Below are positions 27,604 to 35,346 of a DNA stretch of 64,000 nt, in pieces. The DNA comes from Granulicatella sp041433555 (GTDB lineage: Bacteria; Bacillota; Bacilli; Lactobacillales; Aerococcaceae). Location: assembly GCF_041433555.1 (NCBI RefSeq), contig NZ_JAPWBR010000007.1:1-64000 (forward strand), written 5' to 3'. The translations under genes and the position numbers were made by a program. The notes under the pieces were generated by a model. The model saw only the letters and a list, made by a program, of their open reading frames with translations, was not told the origin of the DNA and made no database searches. Within the stretch, counting starts at the first letter, position 1; each line of letters begins with the position of its first letter.

Positions 27604-28077
27604 ATGAGTAAAGTAACTGAGACGGTAACAGAGCTTACTAAAGAAGTAATTGAAAAAGAAGGCTTTGAGTTATTCGACTTAGAATTTGTTAAAGAAGGAA
27701 AGAATTGGTTTCTACGTTTTTACTTAGATAAACCGGGCGGTATCGATTTAGATGACTGCGCGTTTATGAGTGAAAAATTTAGTGAAATTCTTGATTCACA
27801 AGACCCAGATCCAATTCCACAAGCTTACTTCTTAGAAGTTTCTTCACCAGGTGCAGAGCGCCCGTTAAGAAACGAGGAAGAATTAAAAGCAGCGATTGGT
27901 TCATATGTACACTTATCGTTTTATCAAAACGTTGAAGGTGAGAAATTCCTTGAAGGAACTCTTCTTTCAGTCGATGAAGAAACGGTAACATTAAACGTAC
28001 AAATCAAAACTAGAACAAAAGAATTTACAATTGATCGTAAGAATATTGCGAAAGCACGTCTTGCAATCAAATTCTAA
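27604..28077 (+). CDS. rimP: Ribosome maturation factor RimP
   Basis: Assists 30S subunit maturation. 157 aa with the conserved core LDLEFVKEGKNWFLRFYLDK-type strand-rich N-domain, YFLEVSSPGAERPL, and a small Sm-like C-domain. The ATG at 27604 has AAGGAGGTTGAGGCT upstream; the longer frame from 27574 does not. First gene of the rimP-nusA-ylxR-ylxQ-infB-rbfA operon, a conserved Bacillota order. Expression passes through the leader terminator. Confidence 0.96.
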   Translation: MSKVTETVTELTKEVIEKEGFELFDLEFVKEGKNWFLRFYLDKPGGIDLDDCAFMSEKFSEILDSQDPDPIPQAYFLEVSSPGAERPLRNEEELKAAIGSYVHLSFYQNVEGEKFLEGTLLSVDEETVTLNVQIKTRTKEFTIDRKNIAKARLAIKF

Positions 28078-28096
28078 GGAGTAAAGGAGTAAACAA

Positions 28097-29197
28097 ATGA
28101 GTAAAGAAATGCTACGAGCATTAACTGTTCTCGAAGAAGAAAAAGGAATCTCTAAAGATGTCGTGATTACAGCTTTAGAAGCAGCGTTAGTGTCTGCATA
28201 TAAGAAAAACTACGGACAAGCTCAAAACGTTGAAGTGGAGTTTGACCAAAAGAAAGGCAACATGCATGTATATGCAGTTAAAGAAGTTGTTGAATATGTA
28301 TTCGATTCAACTCTCGAAGTTAGCCTAGAAGAGGCGCATGCGAAAAACAAAGCATATGAAGTTGGCGATAAAATTCGTTTTGAAGTAACACCTAAAGACT
28401 TCGGACGTATTGCTGCTCAAACAGCTAAACAAGTGATTATGCAACGTCTTCGCGATGCTGAACGTACAAACATCTACAATGAATTCATCCAATACGAAAA
28501 TGAAATCATGACAGGTGTTGTTGATCGTCAAGATTTCCGTTACGTGTACGTAAACCTTGGTCGTATCGTTGCTGGTATGGCCAAACAAGACCAAATTCCT
28601 ACAGAAGAGTACTTACCTGATCAACGTATCAAAGTTTTAGTTTCTAAAGTTGATAACACTACTAAAGGACCTCAAATTTTCGTAAGCCGTACTCATCCAG
28701 ATTTATTAAAACGTTTATTTGAACAAGAAGTTCCTGAAATTTACGACGGCGTTGTAGAGATCGTTTCTATCGCTCGTGAAGCAGGAGACCGTGCTAAAGT
28801 AGCTGTTCGTTCAAACGATGCTAATTTAGACCCAGTTGGAACATGCGTAGGACCTCGCGGACAACGTGTTCATAACATTGTTGAAGAATTAAACGGTGAA
28901 AACATGGATATCGTGGAATGGAACGAAGATCCAGCAATTTACATCAAAAACGCATTAAACCCAGCTCAAGTACTTAAAGTTGAATTTAATGATGATAGCA
29001 ATGGTTGTATCGTTGTTGTACCAGATCACCAATTATCTCTTGCAATTGGTAAACGTGGTCAAAACGCACGTCTAGCTGCGAAATTAACAGGATACCGTAT
29101 TGATATTAAATCTGAAACTGCTTATGAAGAGTATTTAGAAAATTTAGCAAATCCAGTTGTTGAAGAAACAGAAGAAACTTCTTCTGAAGAAGAATAA
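28097..29197 (+). CDS. nusA: Transcription termination/antitermination factor NusA
   Basis: RNA-polymerase-binding factor that modulates pausing and intrinsic termination. 366 aa, the short Bacillota form without the acidic repeats of E. coli. It has an N-terminal polymerase-binding domain, an S1 domain (about 130-200) and two KH domains (CVGPRGQRVHNI and LAIGKRGQNARLAAKLTG) with the GxxG loops, then an acidic tail. AAAGGAGTAAACAA precedes the ATG. Its own operon leader contains a terminator, a natural target for autoregulation. Confidence 0.97.
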   Translation: MSKEMLRALTVLEEEKGISKDVVITALEAALVSAYKKNYGQAQNVEVEFDQKKGNMHVYAVKEVVEYVFDSTLEVSLEEAHAKNKAYEVGDKIRFEVTPKDFGRIAAQTAKQVIMQRLRDAERTNIYNEFIQYENEIMTGVVDRQDFRYVYVNLGRIVAGMAKQDQIPTEEYLPDQRIKVLVSKVDNTTKGPQIFVSRTHPDLLKRLFEQEVPEIYDGVVEIVSIAREAGDRAKVAVRSNDANLDPVGTCVGPRGQRVHNIVEELNGENMDIVEWNEDPAIYIKNALNPAQVLKVEFNDDSNGCIVVVPDHQLSLAIGKRGQNARLAAKLTGYRIDIKSETAYEEYLENLANPVVEETEETSSEEE

Positions 29198-29214
29198 AAT
29201 ACAGGAGGTGCACG

Positions 29215-29520
29215 ATGAAAAAGAAAAAGATTCCGATGCGCCGTTGTATCGCTTCTGGTGAAATGATGCCGAAGAAAGAGTTGGTTCGTATTGTTCGTAA
29301 TGCTGAAGGCGTTGCACAAATTGACCCAACTGGTAAAGTAAACGGCCGTGGCGCTTATATTACTCTTGAACCTACATTAGTTGAGAAAGCTTGGAAAAAC
29401 CGTCTATTTGAAAAACAATTAGAAATTGAAATTCCAGATGCATTTTACGAAGAACTTCTCGCTTATGTAGAACATCAAAAAGCAAGAAAAGAGTTGTTTA
29501 GTGATGGAAGAGCTCGTTAA
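29215..29520 (+). CDS. rnpM: YlxR family RNA-binding protein (RnpM, RNase P modulator)
   Basis: 101-aa member of the DUF448 family, between nusA and infB as in most Bacillota. The signature RRCIASGEMMPKKELVRIVR and GRGAYI are present. YlxR of B. subtilis has been described as an RNase P modulator (RnpM); transfer of that role here is by homology. A strong AGGAGGTGCACG site precedes the ATG. Its last 17 bases overlap ylxQ. Confidence 0.93.
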   Translation: MKKKKIPMRRCIASGEMMPKKELVRIVRNAEGVAQIDPTGKVNGRGAYITLEPTLVEKAWKNRLFEKQLEIEIPDAFYEELLAYVEHQKARKELFSDGRAR

Positions 29521-29830
29521 ACAAAGAGCTTTGAATTTACTTGGAATGGCAACAGCTGCTCGTAAACTGATTAGTGGTGAGGAGCAAGTTATCCAAAGTA
29601 TTCAAAGACAAAAAGGAAATTTAGTGATTTGTACCAAAGATTGTAGTGCAAACACGGTTAAAAAAATCAAAAACAAATGTGAATATTATGAAATTCCTTT
29701 TGTTCAGCAATTTGAAACGGATGAATTGTCTTTAGCAATTGGCAAAAGACGTTCCATCGTTTTAGTTGATGATCGAGGGTTTACAAAGAGTCTACTGAAG
29801 ATGAAGGGATTTAACGATATGAACGAATAG
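29504..29830 (+). CDS. ylxQ: L7Ae-family RNA-binding protein YlxQ
   Basis: 108-aa L7Ae/L30e-like protein with LGMATAARKLISGEEQVI and LSLAIGKRRSIVLVDDRGF, typical of the YlxQ group that binds kink-turn RNA in relatives. The precise cellular RNA target is unknown. The ATG at 29504 lies inside the ylxR 3' end with no strong ribosome site, so it is probably translated by coupling. Upstream of infB by 12 bp. Confidence 0.92.
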   Translation: MEELVKQRALNLLGMATAARKLISGEEQVIQSIQRQKGNLVICTKDCSANTVKKIKNKCEYYEIPFVQQFETDELSLAIGKRRSIVLVDDRGFTKSLLKMKGFNDMNE

Positions 29831-29842
29831 GAAGGTGAGACT

Positions 29843-32311
29843 ATGTCGAAAACTCGCGTATACGAATTAGCGAAAGAATTAAACGTGGCTAGTAAAGAAA
29901 TTATTGAAAAAGCAAAAGAAGTAGGTATTTCATACAATAGCCATATGTCTACTATGGAAGAAGCTGAAATCTCAAAAATTAAAGGAGCTTGGAATTCTAA
30001 GCCAGCTGCTAAATCAGCACCAAAAGCTGAGAAGAAAGAGGCAAAACCTGCTCCAAAACAAGAAGTGAAAAAAGCTGAACCTAAAAAAGAAGTAGAAAAA
30101 GGTCACGCTCCTAAGAAAGAATTTACAAAGAGAGAAGACCACAGCCCAAAACAAGGACAACACAAACAAAATCAAGAACGTAACCATTCTCAAAATCAAA
30201 GACGTCATGAGCAAAACGATAAGAGAAATCAAGAACGTCCAAACCAAAAACCACAAAACGCGAATGGAAACCGTCCTTCATTTAAGAAAGAACCAGCACG
30301 TAATGAAGCTCGTTCAAACCAACAAGGACAAGTAGAACGTCCACGTAACAATCAAAAACCAAACAACAATAACGATCGTTTCGAATCACCAAGAAACAAT
30401 CGCAATAACGACAGAAAAAACCAACAACGTTTTAACGATTTTAACAATGATGGTTTTAGCAAGAAAAACCGTAACCAAAAAGGTAAAAAAGGAAACCGTC
30501 GTGATGAACAAAAAGCTAAACCAGCTGTTCCAGCACGTAAATTCCACGAATTACCAGAAGTTTTAGTGTATACAGATGGCATGACAGTTGCTGAATTAGC
30601 GAAGAAAATCAAACGCGAACCAGCAGAAATCATCAAAAAATTATTCCTATTAGGAGTAATGGCGACTTTAAACCAAGGTCTATCTAAAGACGCAATTGAA
30701 TTATTAGCAGCAGACTATGGTATGGATGCTGAAGAAAAAATCGAAAAAGATATTTCTGATTTAGATGTGTACTTTGAAGAAGCAGCTGCAGAAGGTGCTG
30801 AAAGCACTGTACGTCCTCCAGTTGTAACAATCATGGGACACGTTGACCATGGTAAAACAACATTGCTTGACCAATTACGTAACTCTTCAGTTGTAGCGGG
30901 TGAAGCAGGTGGTATCACTCAACATATCGGTGCGTACCAAATCAAAATTGATGGCAAACCAATTACATTCTTAGATACTCCAGGACACGCGGCCTTCACA
31001 ACAATGCGTGCGCGTGGAGCGGATATCACTGATATTACAGTTATCGTAGTAGCAGCCGATGACGGTGTAATGCCACAAACAATCGAAGCGATTAACCATG
31101 CGAAAGCAGCAGATGTTCCAATTATTGTTGCTGTGAACAAAATCGATAAACCAGCAGCGAACCCTGGACGTGTAATGCAAGAACTTTCTGATTTAGGACT
31201 TGTTCCTGAAGCATGGGGTGGAGACACAATTTTCGTTGAGATTTCAGCGAAATTCAACCAAAACATTGAAGAGTTATTAGAAATGATTCTTTTAGTAGCT
31301 GAAGTTCAAGAGTTGAAAGCAAATCCTAACCGTTTAGCTTTAGGTACTGTAATCGAAGCTCGTTTAGATAAAACAAAAGGACCTATCGCAACATTATTAG
31401 TTCAAGAAGGAACTCTTAAAGTTGGGGACCCAATCGTTGTTGGTAATACATTTGGACGTGTCCGTGTAATGGTGAATGACCAAGGACGTCGTGTGAAAAC
31501 TGCTTTACCAGCGACTCCAGTTGAGATTACTGGTCTTAACGCTTCACCTCAAGCCGGTGACCGCTTCGTAGTATTCGAAGACGAAAAGACTGCGCGTTCA
31601 GCTGGTGAAGAACGTGCGAAACGTGCCTTAATCGAACAACGTAACGCTTCAAGCCGTATTACATTAGATAACTTATTCTCTACATTAAAAGAAGGAGAAT
31701 TGAAAGAAGTTAATGTCATCATCAAGGCTGACGTACAAGGTTCTGTAGAAGCATTAGCATCAAGCTTACAAAAGATTGAAGTAGAAGGCGTGCGCGTGAA
31801 GATTATCCATACAGCTGTAGGGGCAATCAATGAGAGTGATATTACTCTTGCTACTGCAAGTAACGCGATTATCATTGGATTTAACGTAAGACCTACGCCG
31901 CAAGCGAAGATTCAAGCTGAATCTGATCAAGTAGATATTCGTTTACACCGTATCATTTATAACGTAATCGATGAAATTGAAACAGCGATGAAAGGTATGT
32001 TAGATCCAGAATTCGAAGAGAAAATCACTGGTCAAGCTATCGTCCGTGAAACATACACTGTATCTAAACTTGGAACAATTGCTGGTTCATACGTATTAGA
32101 AGGTGTTGTTAAACGCTCAAGCTCAGTTCGTTTAATCCGTGATAACATTGTTATTTACGAAGGTGAATTAGCAAGCTTGAAACGATTCAAAGACGACGCT
32201 AAAGAAGTTAAACTTGGATTCGAATGCGGTATCATGATTGAAGGCTACAACGATATTAAAGTAGACGATATCATCGAAGCATACGAAATGGTCGAGATTA
32301 AAAGAAAATAG
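29843..32311 (+). CDS. infB: Translation initiation factor IF-2
   Basis: GTPase that delivers initiator fMet-tRNA to the 30S subunit. 822 aa. N-terminal IF2_N helix bundle (RVYELAKELNVASKEIIEKAKEVG-like opening), a Lys/Gln/Asn/Arg-rich low-complexity linker (about 50-230), a second IF2_N, then the GTPase with GHVDHGKTTLL, DTPGHAAF and NKIDKP, and C-terminal domains. GGAAGGTGAGACT precedes the ATG. The last Lys codon and the TAG stop (32306-32311) lie within a copy of an intergenic repeat. Confidence 0.98.
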   Translation: MSKTRVYELAKELNVASKEIIEKAKEVGISYNSHMSTMEEAEISKIKGAWNSKPAAKSAPKAEKKEAKPAPKQEVKKAEPKKEVEKGHAPKKEFTKREDHSPKQGQHKQNQERNHSQNQRRHEQNDKRNQERPNQKPQNANGNRPSFKKEPARNEARSNQQGQVERPRNNQKPNNNNDRFESPRNNRNNDRKNQQRFNDFNNDGFSKKNRNQKGKKGNRRDEQKAKPAVPARKFHELPEVLVYTDGMTVAELAKKIKREPAEIIKKLFLLGVMATLNQGLSKDAIELLAADYGMDAEEKIEKDISDLDVYFEEAAAEGAESTVRPPVVTIMGHVDHGKTTLLDQLRNSSVVAGEAGGITQHIGAYQIKIDGKPITFLDTPGHAAFTTMRARGADITDITVIVVAADDGVMPQTIEAINHAKAADVPIIVAVNKIDKPAANPGRVMQELSDLGLVPEAWGGDTIFVEISAKFNQNIEELLEMILLVAEVQELKANPNRLALGTVIEARLDKTKGPIATLLVQEGTLKVGDPIVVGNTFGRVRVMVNDQGRRVKTALPATPVEITGLNASPQAGDRFVVFEDEKTARSAGEERAKRALIEQRNASSRITLDNLFSTLKEGELKEVNVIIKADVQGSVEALASSLQKIEVEGVRVKIIHTAVGAINESDITLATASNAIIIGFNVRPTPQAKIQAESDQVDIRLHRIIYNVIDEIETAMKGMLDPEFEEKITGQAIVRETYTVSKLGTIAGSYVLEGVVKRSSSVRLIRDNIVIYEGELASLKRFKDDAKEVKLGFECGIMIEGYNDIKVDDIIEAYEMVEIKRK

Positions 32312-32422
32312 TGTGAGACCGACTGTTTAGCTTTGGAACACTGGAGTTAAGGAGAGGAAAATCGCAAAGATTTTACGAAGCTTAACGAAGTGGACGCCAA
32401 AGCTAGGAGGTCAAGCCGTTAT
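32306..32422 (+). repeat. Structured intergenic repeat, module A
   Basis: Shares its ends with module B (AAATAGTG.GAGA at the left, TCAAGCCGTTAT at the right) but not its interior. The strand folds into one long hairpin: GACC 32317-32320 with GGTC 32409-32412; TAGCTTTGG 32328-32336 with CCAAAGCTA 32397-32405; CACT 32339 with AGTG 32389; GTTAAG 32346-32351 with CTTAAC 32381-32386; AAAATC 32358-32363 with GATTTT 32369-32374, loop GCAAA. Internal loops are purine-rich. The left end includes the infB stop codon. No open frame of note. Confidence 0.85.
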
Positions 32423-32424
32423 AT

Positions 32425-32544
32425 AAATAGTGCGAGAAAATTCGGGTTGAATCGAACCGTTGGACCGGAACACCGTAAGCGACTAGAATAGTCGTGCGGA
32501 TGTTTCGGGAAACGCACGTCGATTCAGAATTTTCAAGCCGTTAT
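32425..32544 (+). repeat. Structured intergenic repeat, module B
   Basis: 120 bp with the same termini as module A. Nested pairing: GAAAATTC 32436-32443 with GAATTTTC 32527-32534; GAATCGA 32449-32455 with TCGATTC 32519-32525. Inside are a hairpin GCGACTA/TAGTCGT (32479-32495, loop GAA) and a hairpin GTTT/AAAC (32502-32513). Two bases separate it from module A. The fold suggests an RNA or a foldback DNA element rather than coding sequence. Confidence 0.85.
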
Positions 32545-32546
32545 CC

Positions 32547-32605
32547 AAATAGTGTGAGACCGACTGTTTAGCTTTTGCGAGAAAATTCGCTTTGAATCGA
32601 CCAAA
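32547..32605 (+). repeat. Chimeric partial repeat, module C (A-type start joined to B-type start)
   Basis: The first 29 bases (32547-32575) are identical to the start of module A (32306-32334). From 32576 the sequence instead follows the beginning of module B (TGCGAGAAAATTCG, then TTGAATCGA). Neither right end is present. This looks like a recombination or deletion product between A and B units. Confidence 0.8.
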
Positions 32606-32636
32606 TTTAAGAAGAAATTTATGATTTAACTAGAAC

Positions 32637-32664
32637 AAAGAGGGACTGATTGCAGTGCCTCTTT
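32637..32664 (+). other. Hairpin in the rbfA leader
   Basis: AAAGAGG pairs with CCTCTTT, with ACT/AGT inside, 18 bp before the rbfA start; a poor T tail follows. It could be a weak attenuator or processing site between the repeat cluster and rbfA. Together with the repeats this accounts for most of the 371-bp gap between infB and rbfA. Confidence 0.4.
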
Positions 32665-32682
32665 CGTTGGAAAGGAGACAAA

Positions 32683-33042
32683 ATGGCAAACTTTAGAGTT
32701 GGACGTGTGTCACAAGAAATTTTACGAGAAGTAAATGATATCCTATCTAAAAAAGTGCGTGACCCACGTGTACAAGAAATTACAATTACTGAAGTAGAAG
32801 TAACTGGTGATTTGCAAATTGCAACTATCTACTATACAACACTTCAAAAATTAGCTAGTGAACGTCAAGCGACTGAACGTGGTTTAGAAAAATCAAAAGG
32901 CTTAATCCGTCGTGAATTAGGCAAACGTCTTTCATTGTACAAGACTCCAGAATTGATTTTTAAACGTGATGAATCAGTGGATTACGGTAATCATATCGAT
33001 GAGCTTTTAAAATCAATTCAAGAAGAAGACGAACAAAGATAA
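32683..33042 (+). CDS. rbfA: Ribosome-binding factor A
   Basis: Small KH-fold protein that binds pre-30S particles and aids 16S 5' end maturation and cold adaptation. 119 aa with FRVGRVSQEILREVNDILSKK-type opening and the RDPRVQEITITEVEVTGDL segment. The ATG at 32683 follows AAAGGAGACAAA; a frame from 32650 runs through the leader hairpin. It normally follows infB closely, but here is separated by a 371-bp repeat-filled region. Confidence 0.96.
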   Translation: MANFRVGRVSQEILREVNDILSKKVRDPRVQEITITEVEVTGDLQIATIYYTTLQKLASERQATERGLEKSKGLIRRELGKRLSLYKTPELIFKRDESVDYGNHIDELLKSIQEEDEQR

Positions 33043-33049
33043 TAATTTT

Positions 33050-33094
33050 AAGGGCAAAAGGACATCAAACAGAAACAACTCTTTTGCCTTTTTA
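33050..33094 (+). terminator. Intrinsic terminator of the nusA-rbfA operon
   Basis: AAGGGCAAAAG pairs with CTTTTGCCTTT (one G-U) over a 20-base loop, followed by TTT. Confidence 0.8.
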
Positions 33095-33098
33095 GTAA

Positions 33099-33122
33099 AA
33101 AATTATCATATATGATAATTTT
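33099..33122. promoter_or_regulatory. Perfect 24-bp palindrome upstream of the DUF819 gene, possible operator
   Basis: AAAATTATCATA/TATGATAATTTT, centred at 33110/33111, 34 bp before the next start codon. It includes a TATGAT that could be a -10. A dimeric repressor site is plausible; it is too AT-rich and lacks a T tail to act as a terminator. Confidence 0.45.
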
Positions 33123-33155
33123 CGTGTGTATTTAAAAAGCCAGAAGAGGTGTTTT

Positions 33156-34310
33156 ATGATTGATGCAAATAATACATGGGTATTGTGGTCTATTATCGTT
33201 GGGATTGCGACTATCAGTATCTTTTTAGAAAATCGATATAAATGGGCTGCAAAGATTAGTGGAGCGATTATAGGTCTGTTAATGGCAGCGACATTAAGTA
33301 ATTTAGGAGTAATTCCTACAGAATCGCCTGTATATGATCAAGTTTGGGGAGTTGTTGTTCCTTTAGCCATCCCAATGCTTTTATTCCAATGCGATTTAAA
33401 ACAAATTTGGAAAGAGAGTGGACGATTATTAGCTATCTTCCTAATCAGTTCTGTAGGGACTGTTCTTGGGGCAGTACTAGGGTATTTAGCCTTATCTAAA
33501 GCTATTCCAGTACTAAACCATATCGCTGGAATGATGGTTGGAAGTTATATCGGTGGAGGAGTAAACTTTGTTGCTGTTTCATCCGCTTTTGAGATTCCAA
33601 AAGAATTGATTTCTGCTGCAACAGTTGCGGATAACTTATTAATGGTATTCTATTTCTTAATCTTACTGATGATTCCTTCAATTGGATTCTTCAAAAAGCA
33701 TTTTAAATTTGCTTATACAGAAGGTGTCAAAGAGGAAGAAGAAAAAGCTTATGGCAAAGATACAATTATCACTGTTCAAGATGTAGCGTTTGTTTTTGCG
33801 ATTTCTGTTATTATCGTAACAATTAGCTTTACTTTATCTGAATTTATTTCCGGTCTAGGGGATAACAGCTTTATTCAACTAGTTTCGAATAAATATTTAA
33901 TTCTAACTACTTTAACAGTAGCTTGCTCAACGATTTTTGCAAAATACTTCAAGAAGATTAGTGGAGCAAATGAAATTGGAACTTTCTTGATATACTTATT
34001 CTTCGTGGTTATCGGAATTCCAGCTTCAATCGGAGCAATCATTGAAAAGTCTCCATTGTTATTAGTGTTCTGTGCTATCATGGTTTTTGTGAACATGGCA
34101 GTGACATTTGCTGGTGCAAAAATTTTCGGATTCACAGTGGAAGAAGCCATTCTTGCTTCAAACGCAAATATCGGTGGACCAACAACAGCTGCAGCGATGG
34201 CTATCTCTAAAGGATGGCATCGTTTCGTAGCTCCTACAATGCTTGTAGGGACGCTTGGATACATTATTGGTACTTATGTTGGTATCTTTATTGGACAAAT
34301 ATTAAACTAA
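33156..34310 (+). CDS. DUF819 family integral membrane protein (YjcL-like)
   Basis: 384 aa with about ten hydrophobic segments. The opening ANNTWVLWSIIVGIATISIFLE and the conserved VPLAIPMLLFQCDLK, GSYIGGGVNFVAVS and ASNANIGGPTTAAAMA stretches match the DUF819 family of putative transporters. The paired GGGVNFVAV and NIGGPTTAA re-entrant-like motifs resemble those of glutamate and citrate secondary carriers, but no substrate is known. The ATG at 33156 follows AGAGGTG. It stands alone between a palindrome and a strong terminator. Confidence 0.85.
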   Translation: MIDANNTWVLWSIIVGIATISIFLENRYKWAAKISGAIIGLLMAATLSNLGVIPTESPVYDQVWGVVVPLAIPMLLFQCDLKQIWKESGRLLAIFLISSVGTVLGAVLGYLALSKAIPVLNHIAGMMVGSYIGGGVNFVAVSSAFEIPKELISAATVADNLLMVFYFLILLMIPSIGFFKKHFKFAYTEGVKEEEEKAYGKDTIITVQDVAFVFAISVIIVTISFTLSEFISGLGDNSFIQLVSNKYLILTTLTVACSTIFAKYFKKISGANEIGTFLIYLFFVVIGIPASIGAIIEKSPLLLVFCAIMVFVNMAVTFAGAKIFGFTVEEAILASNANIGGPTTAAAMAISKGWHRFVAPTMLVGTLGYIIGTYVGIFIGQILN

Positions 34311-34315
34311 CAAAA

Positions 34316-34358
34316 AAGCAACTAATTCTCGCTTTGAGAGTTAGTTGCTTATTTTTTT
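34316..34358. terminator. Terminator between the DUF819 gene and degV
   Basis: AAGCAACTAATTCTC pairs with GAGAGTTAGTTGCTT (one wobble), with a 5-base loop and ATTTTTTT tail. The two genes converge here. Confidence 0.9.
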
Positions 34359-35205
34359 ATTTATTTTCTAAGTAAGTAATGGCCATTGCATCTACGCCTG
34401 TATGGCTCATGATGATTGGTGAAGTTGTTACAATTGTTAGTGGTACATCAGGGAATAACTCACGTACACGAGCGATATTTCCTTCGTTAAAGTCACTTAA
34501 GCCTGCATGCATAATTCCGATTTCTTGAATCCCCTTTGGAGCTGATTTCATCTGTTCAAAGATTTCATCATATTTCTTTTGAAGCGATTTTAAGCCTCGT
34601 CCTTTTTGGATGATTTCAATTTTCCCGTTAATGACTTGAAGGAATAATTTGATATTCAGTAAGTTAGAGAACATTCCCATTAGTTGGCTAATACGGCCAC
34701 CTTTAATTAAATTGTCTAAGTTAACAACTGTTAAATAAAGAGTAGTGCGTTTCTTAGCATCTTCAATAATCTCAAAAATTTCTTCAACTGTTTTTCCATC
34801 CTGAGCTGCTTTAGCGGCCTCTTTAACAATCATCCCCATGGATCTGGAAGTGAAGTCCGAATCAACAACAGTGACATTTGTTTCTGTGATGTCAGCTGCT
34901 TGGCGAGCAGCGTCGACAGTACCGCTTATTGAACGCATCATCTGAATTGAAATCACAGAATCTCCGTTTTTGCCAAGTTCATCATATACTTCTACAAAAC
35001 GTCCAATAGAAGGTTGAGCTGTTTTTGGAAGCTCAGCACTTGCAATCATTTTTTCTTTAAATTCTTCTTTAGTAATTGTTACGCCATCGATATAATTTTC
35101 ATCATCGATTGAGATGTTCATTGGAACGATAGAGATTTCAAATTGTTTTACTTCTTCTTCAGTTAAATCTGCTGTTGAGTCCGTTACAATATATACTTTA
35201 GACAT
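34357..35205 (-). CDS. DegV family fatty-acid-binding protein
   Basis: 282-aa DegV protein. The family binds fatty acids; in staphylococci the FakB members present fatty acid to kinase FakA, and this is a candidate partner of that system (no fakA here). It has the typical YIVTDSTADLT opening, TAQPSIGRF (the TSQPS-like loop), and RGGRISQL-like GGRISQLMG. The ATG at 35205 follows AGGAGTGACTTTA; the frame from 35223 adds six residues without a ribosome site. Expressed from its own minus-strand promoter divergent from truB. Confidence 0.9.
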   Translation of the reverse strand: MSKVYIVTDSTADLTEEEVKQFEISIVPMNISIDDENYIDGVTITKEEFKEKMIASAELPKTAQPSIGRFVEVYDELGKNGDSVISIQMMRSISGTVDAARQAADITETNVTVVDSDFTSRSMGMIVKEAAKAAQDGKTVEEIFEIIEDAKKRTTLYLTVVNLDNLIKGGRISQLMGMFSNLLNIKLFLQVINGKIEIIQKGRGLKSLQKKYDEIFEQMKSAPKGIQEIGIMHAGLSDFNEGNIARVRELFPDVPLTIVTTSPIIMSHTGVDAMAITYLENK

Positions 35206-35221
35206 TAAAGTCACTCCTATC

Positions 35222-35239
35222 AAATAAGTTTACTTATTT
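35222..35239. promoter_or_regulatory. Inverted repeat between the degV -10 and its start, possible operator
   Basis: AAATAAGT-TT-ACTTATTT, perfect 8-bp arms, directly abuts the predicted degV -10 and covers the expected start point. This is a good position for a repressor. FapR- or TetR-like control is a guess. Confidence 0.45.
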
Positions 35240-35248
35240 ATAATACCA
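35240..35248 (-). promoter_or_regulatory. Extended -10 promoter of degV
   Basis: Minus strand TGGTATTAT, 35 bp before the degV start; weak -35. Confidence 0.55.
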
Positions 35249-35301
35249 TATTTTTCGCATAAAAAGCTATATTCATAATCTATGTGGAAAAGGGTGAATT
35301 A

Positions 35302-35310
35302 TGATACAAT
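35302..35310 (+). promoter_or_regulatory. Extended -10 promoter of truB-ribF
   Basis: TGATACAAT, 36 bp before the chosen truB start; no clear -35. Confidence 0.5.
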
Positions 35311-35346
35311 AGGTTAGCAAATGTAAAGTCTGAGGTGATGAATGGG

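Noticed and set aside
32312..32682. A small hidden gene or tRNA between infB and rbfA
   Set aside because: No frame has a ribosome site with a plausible product, and the stems do not form a cloverleaf or end in an acceptor pattern. The structured repeats explain the region.
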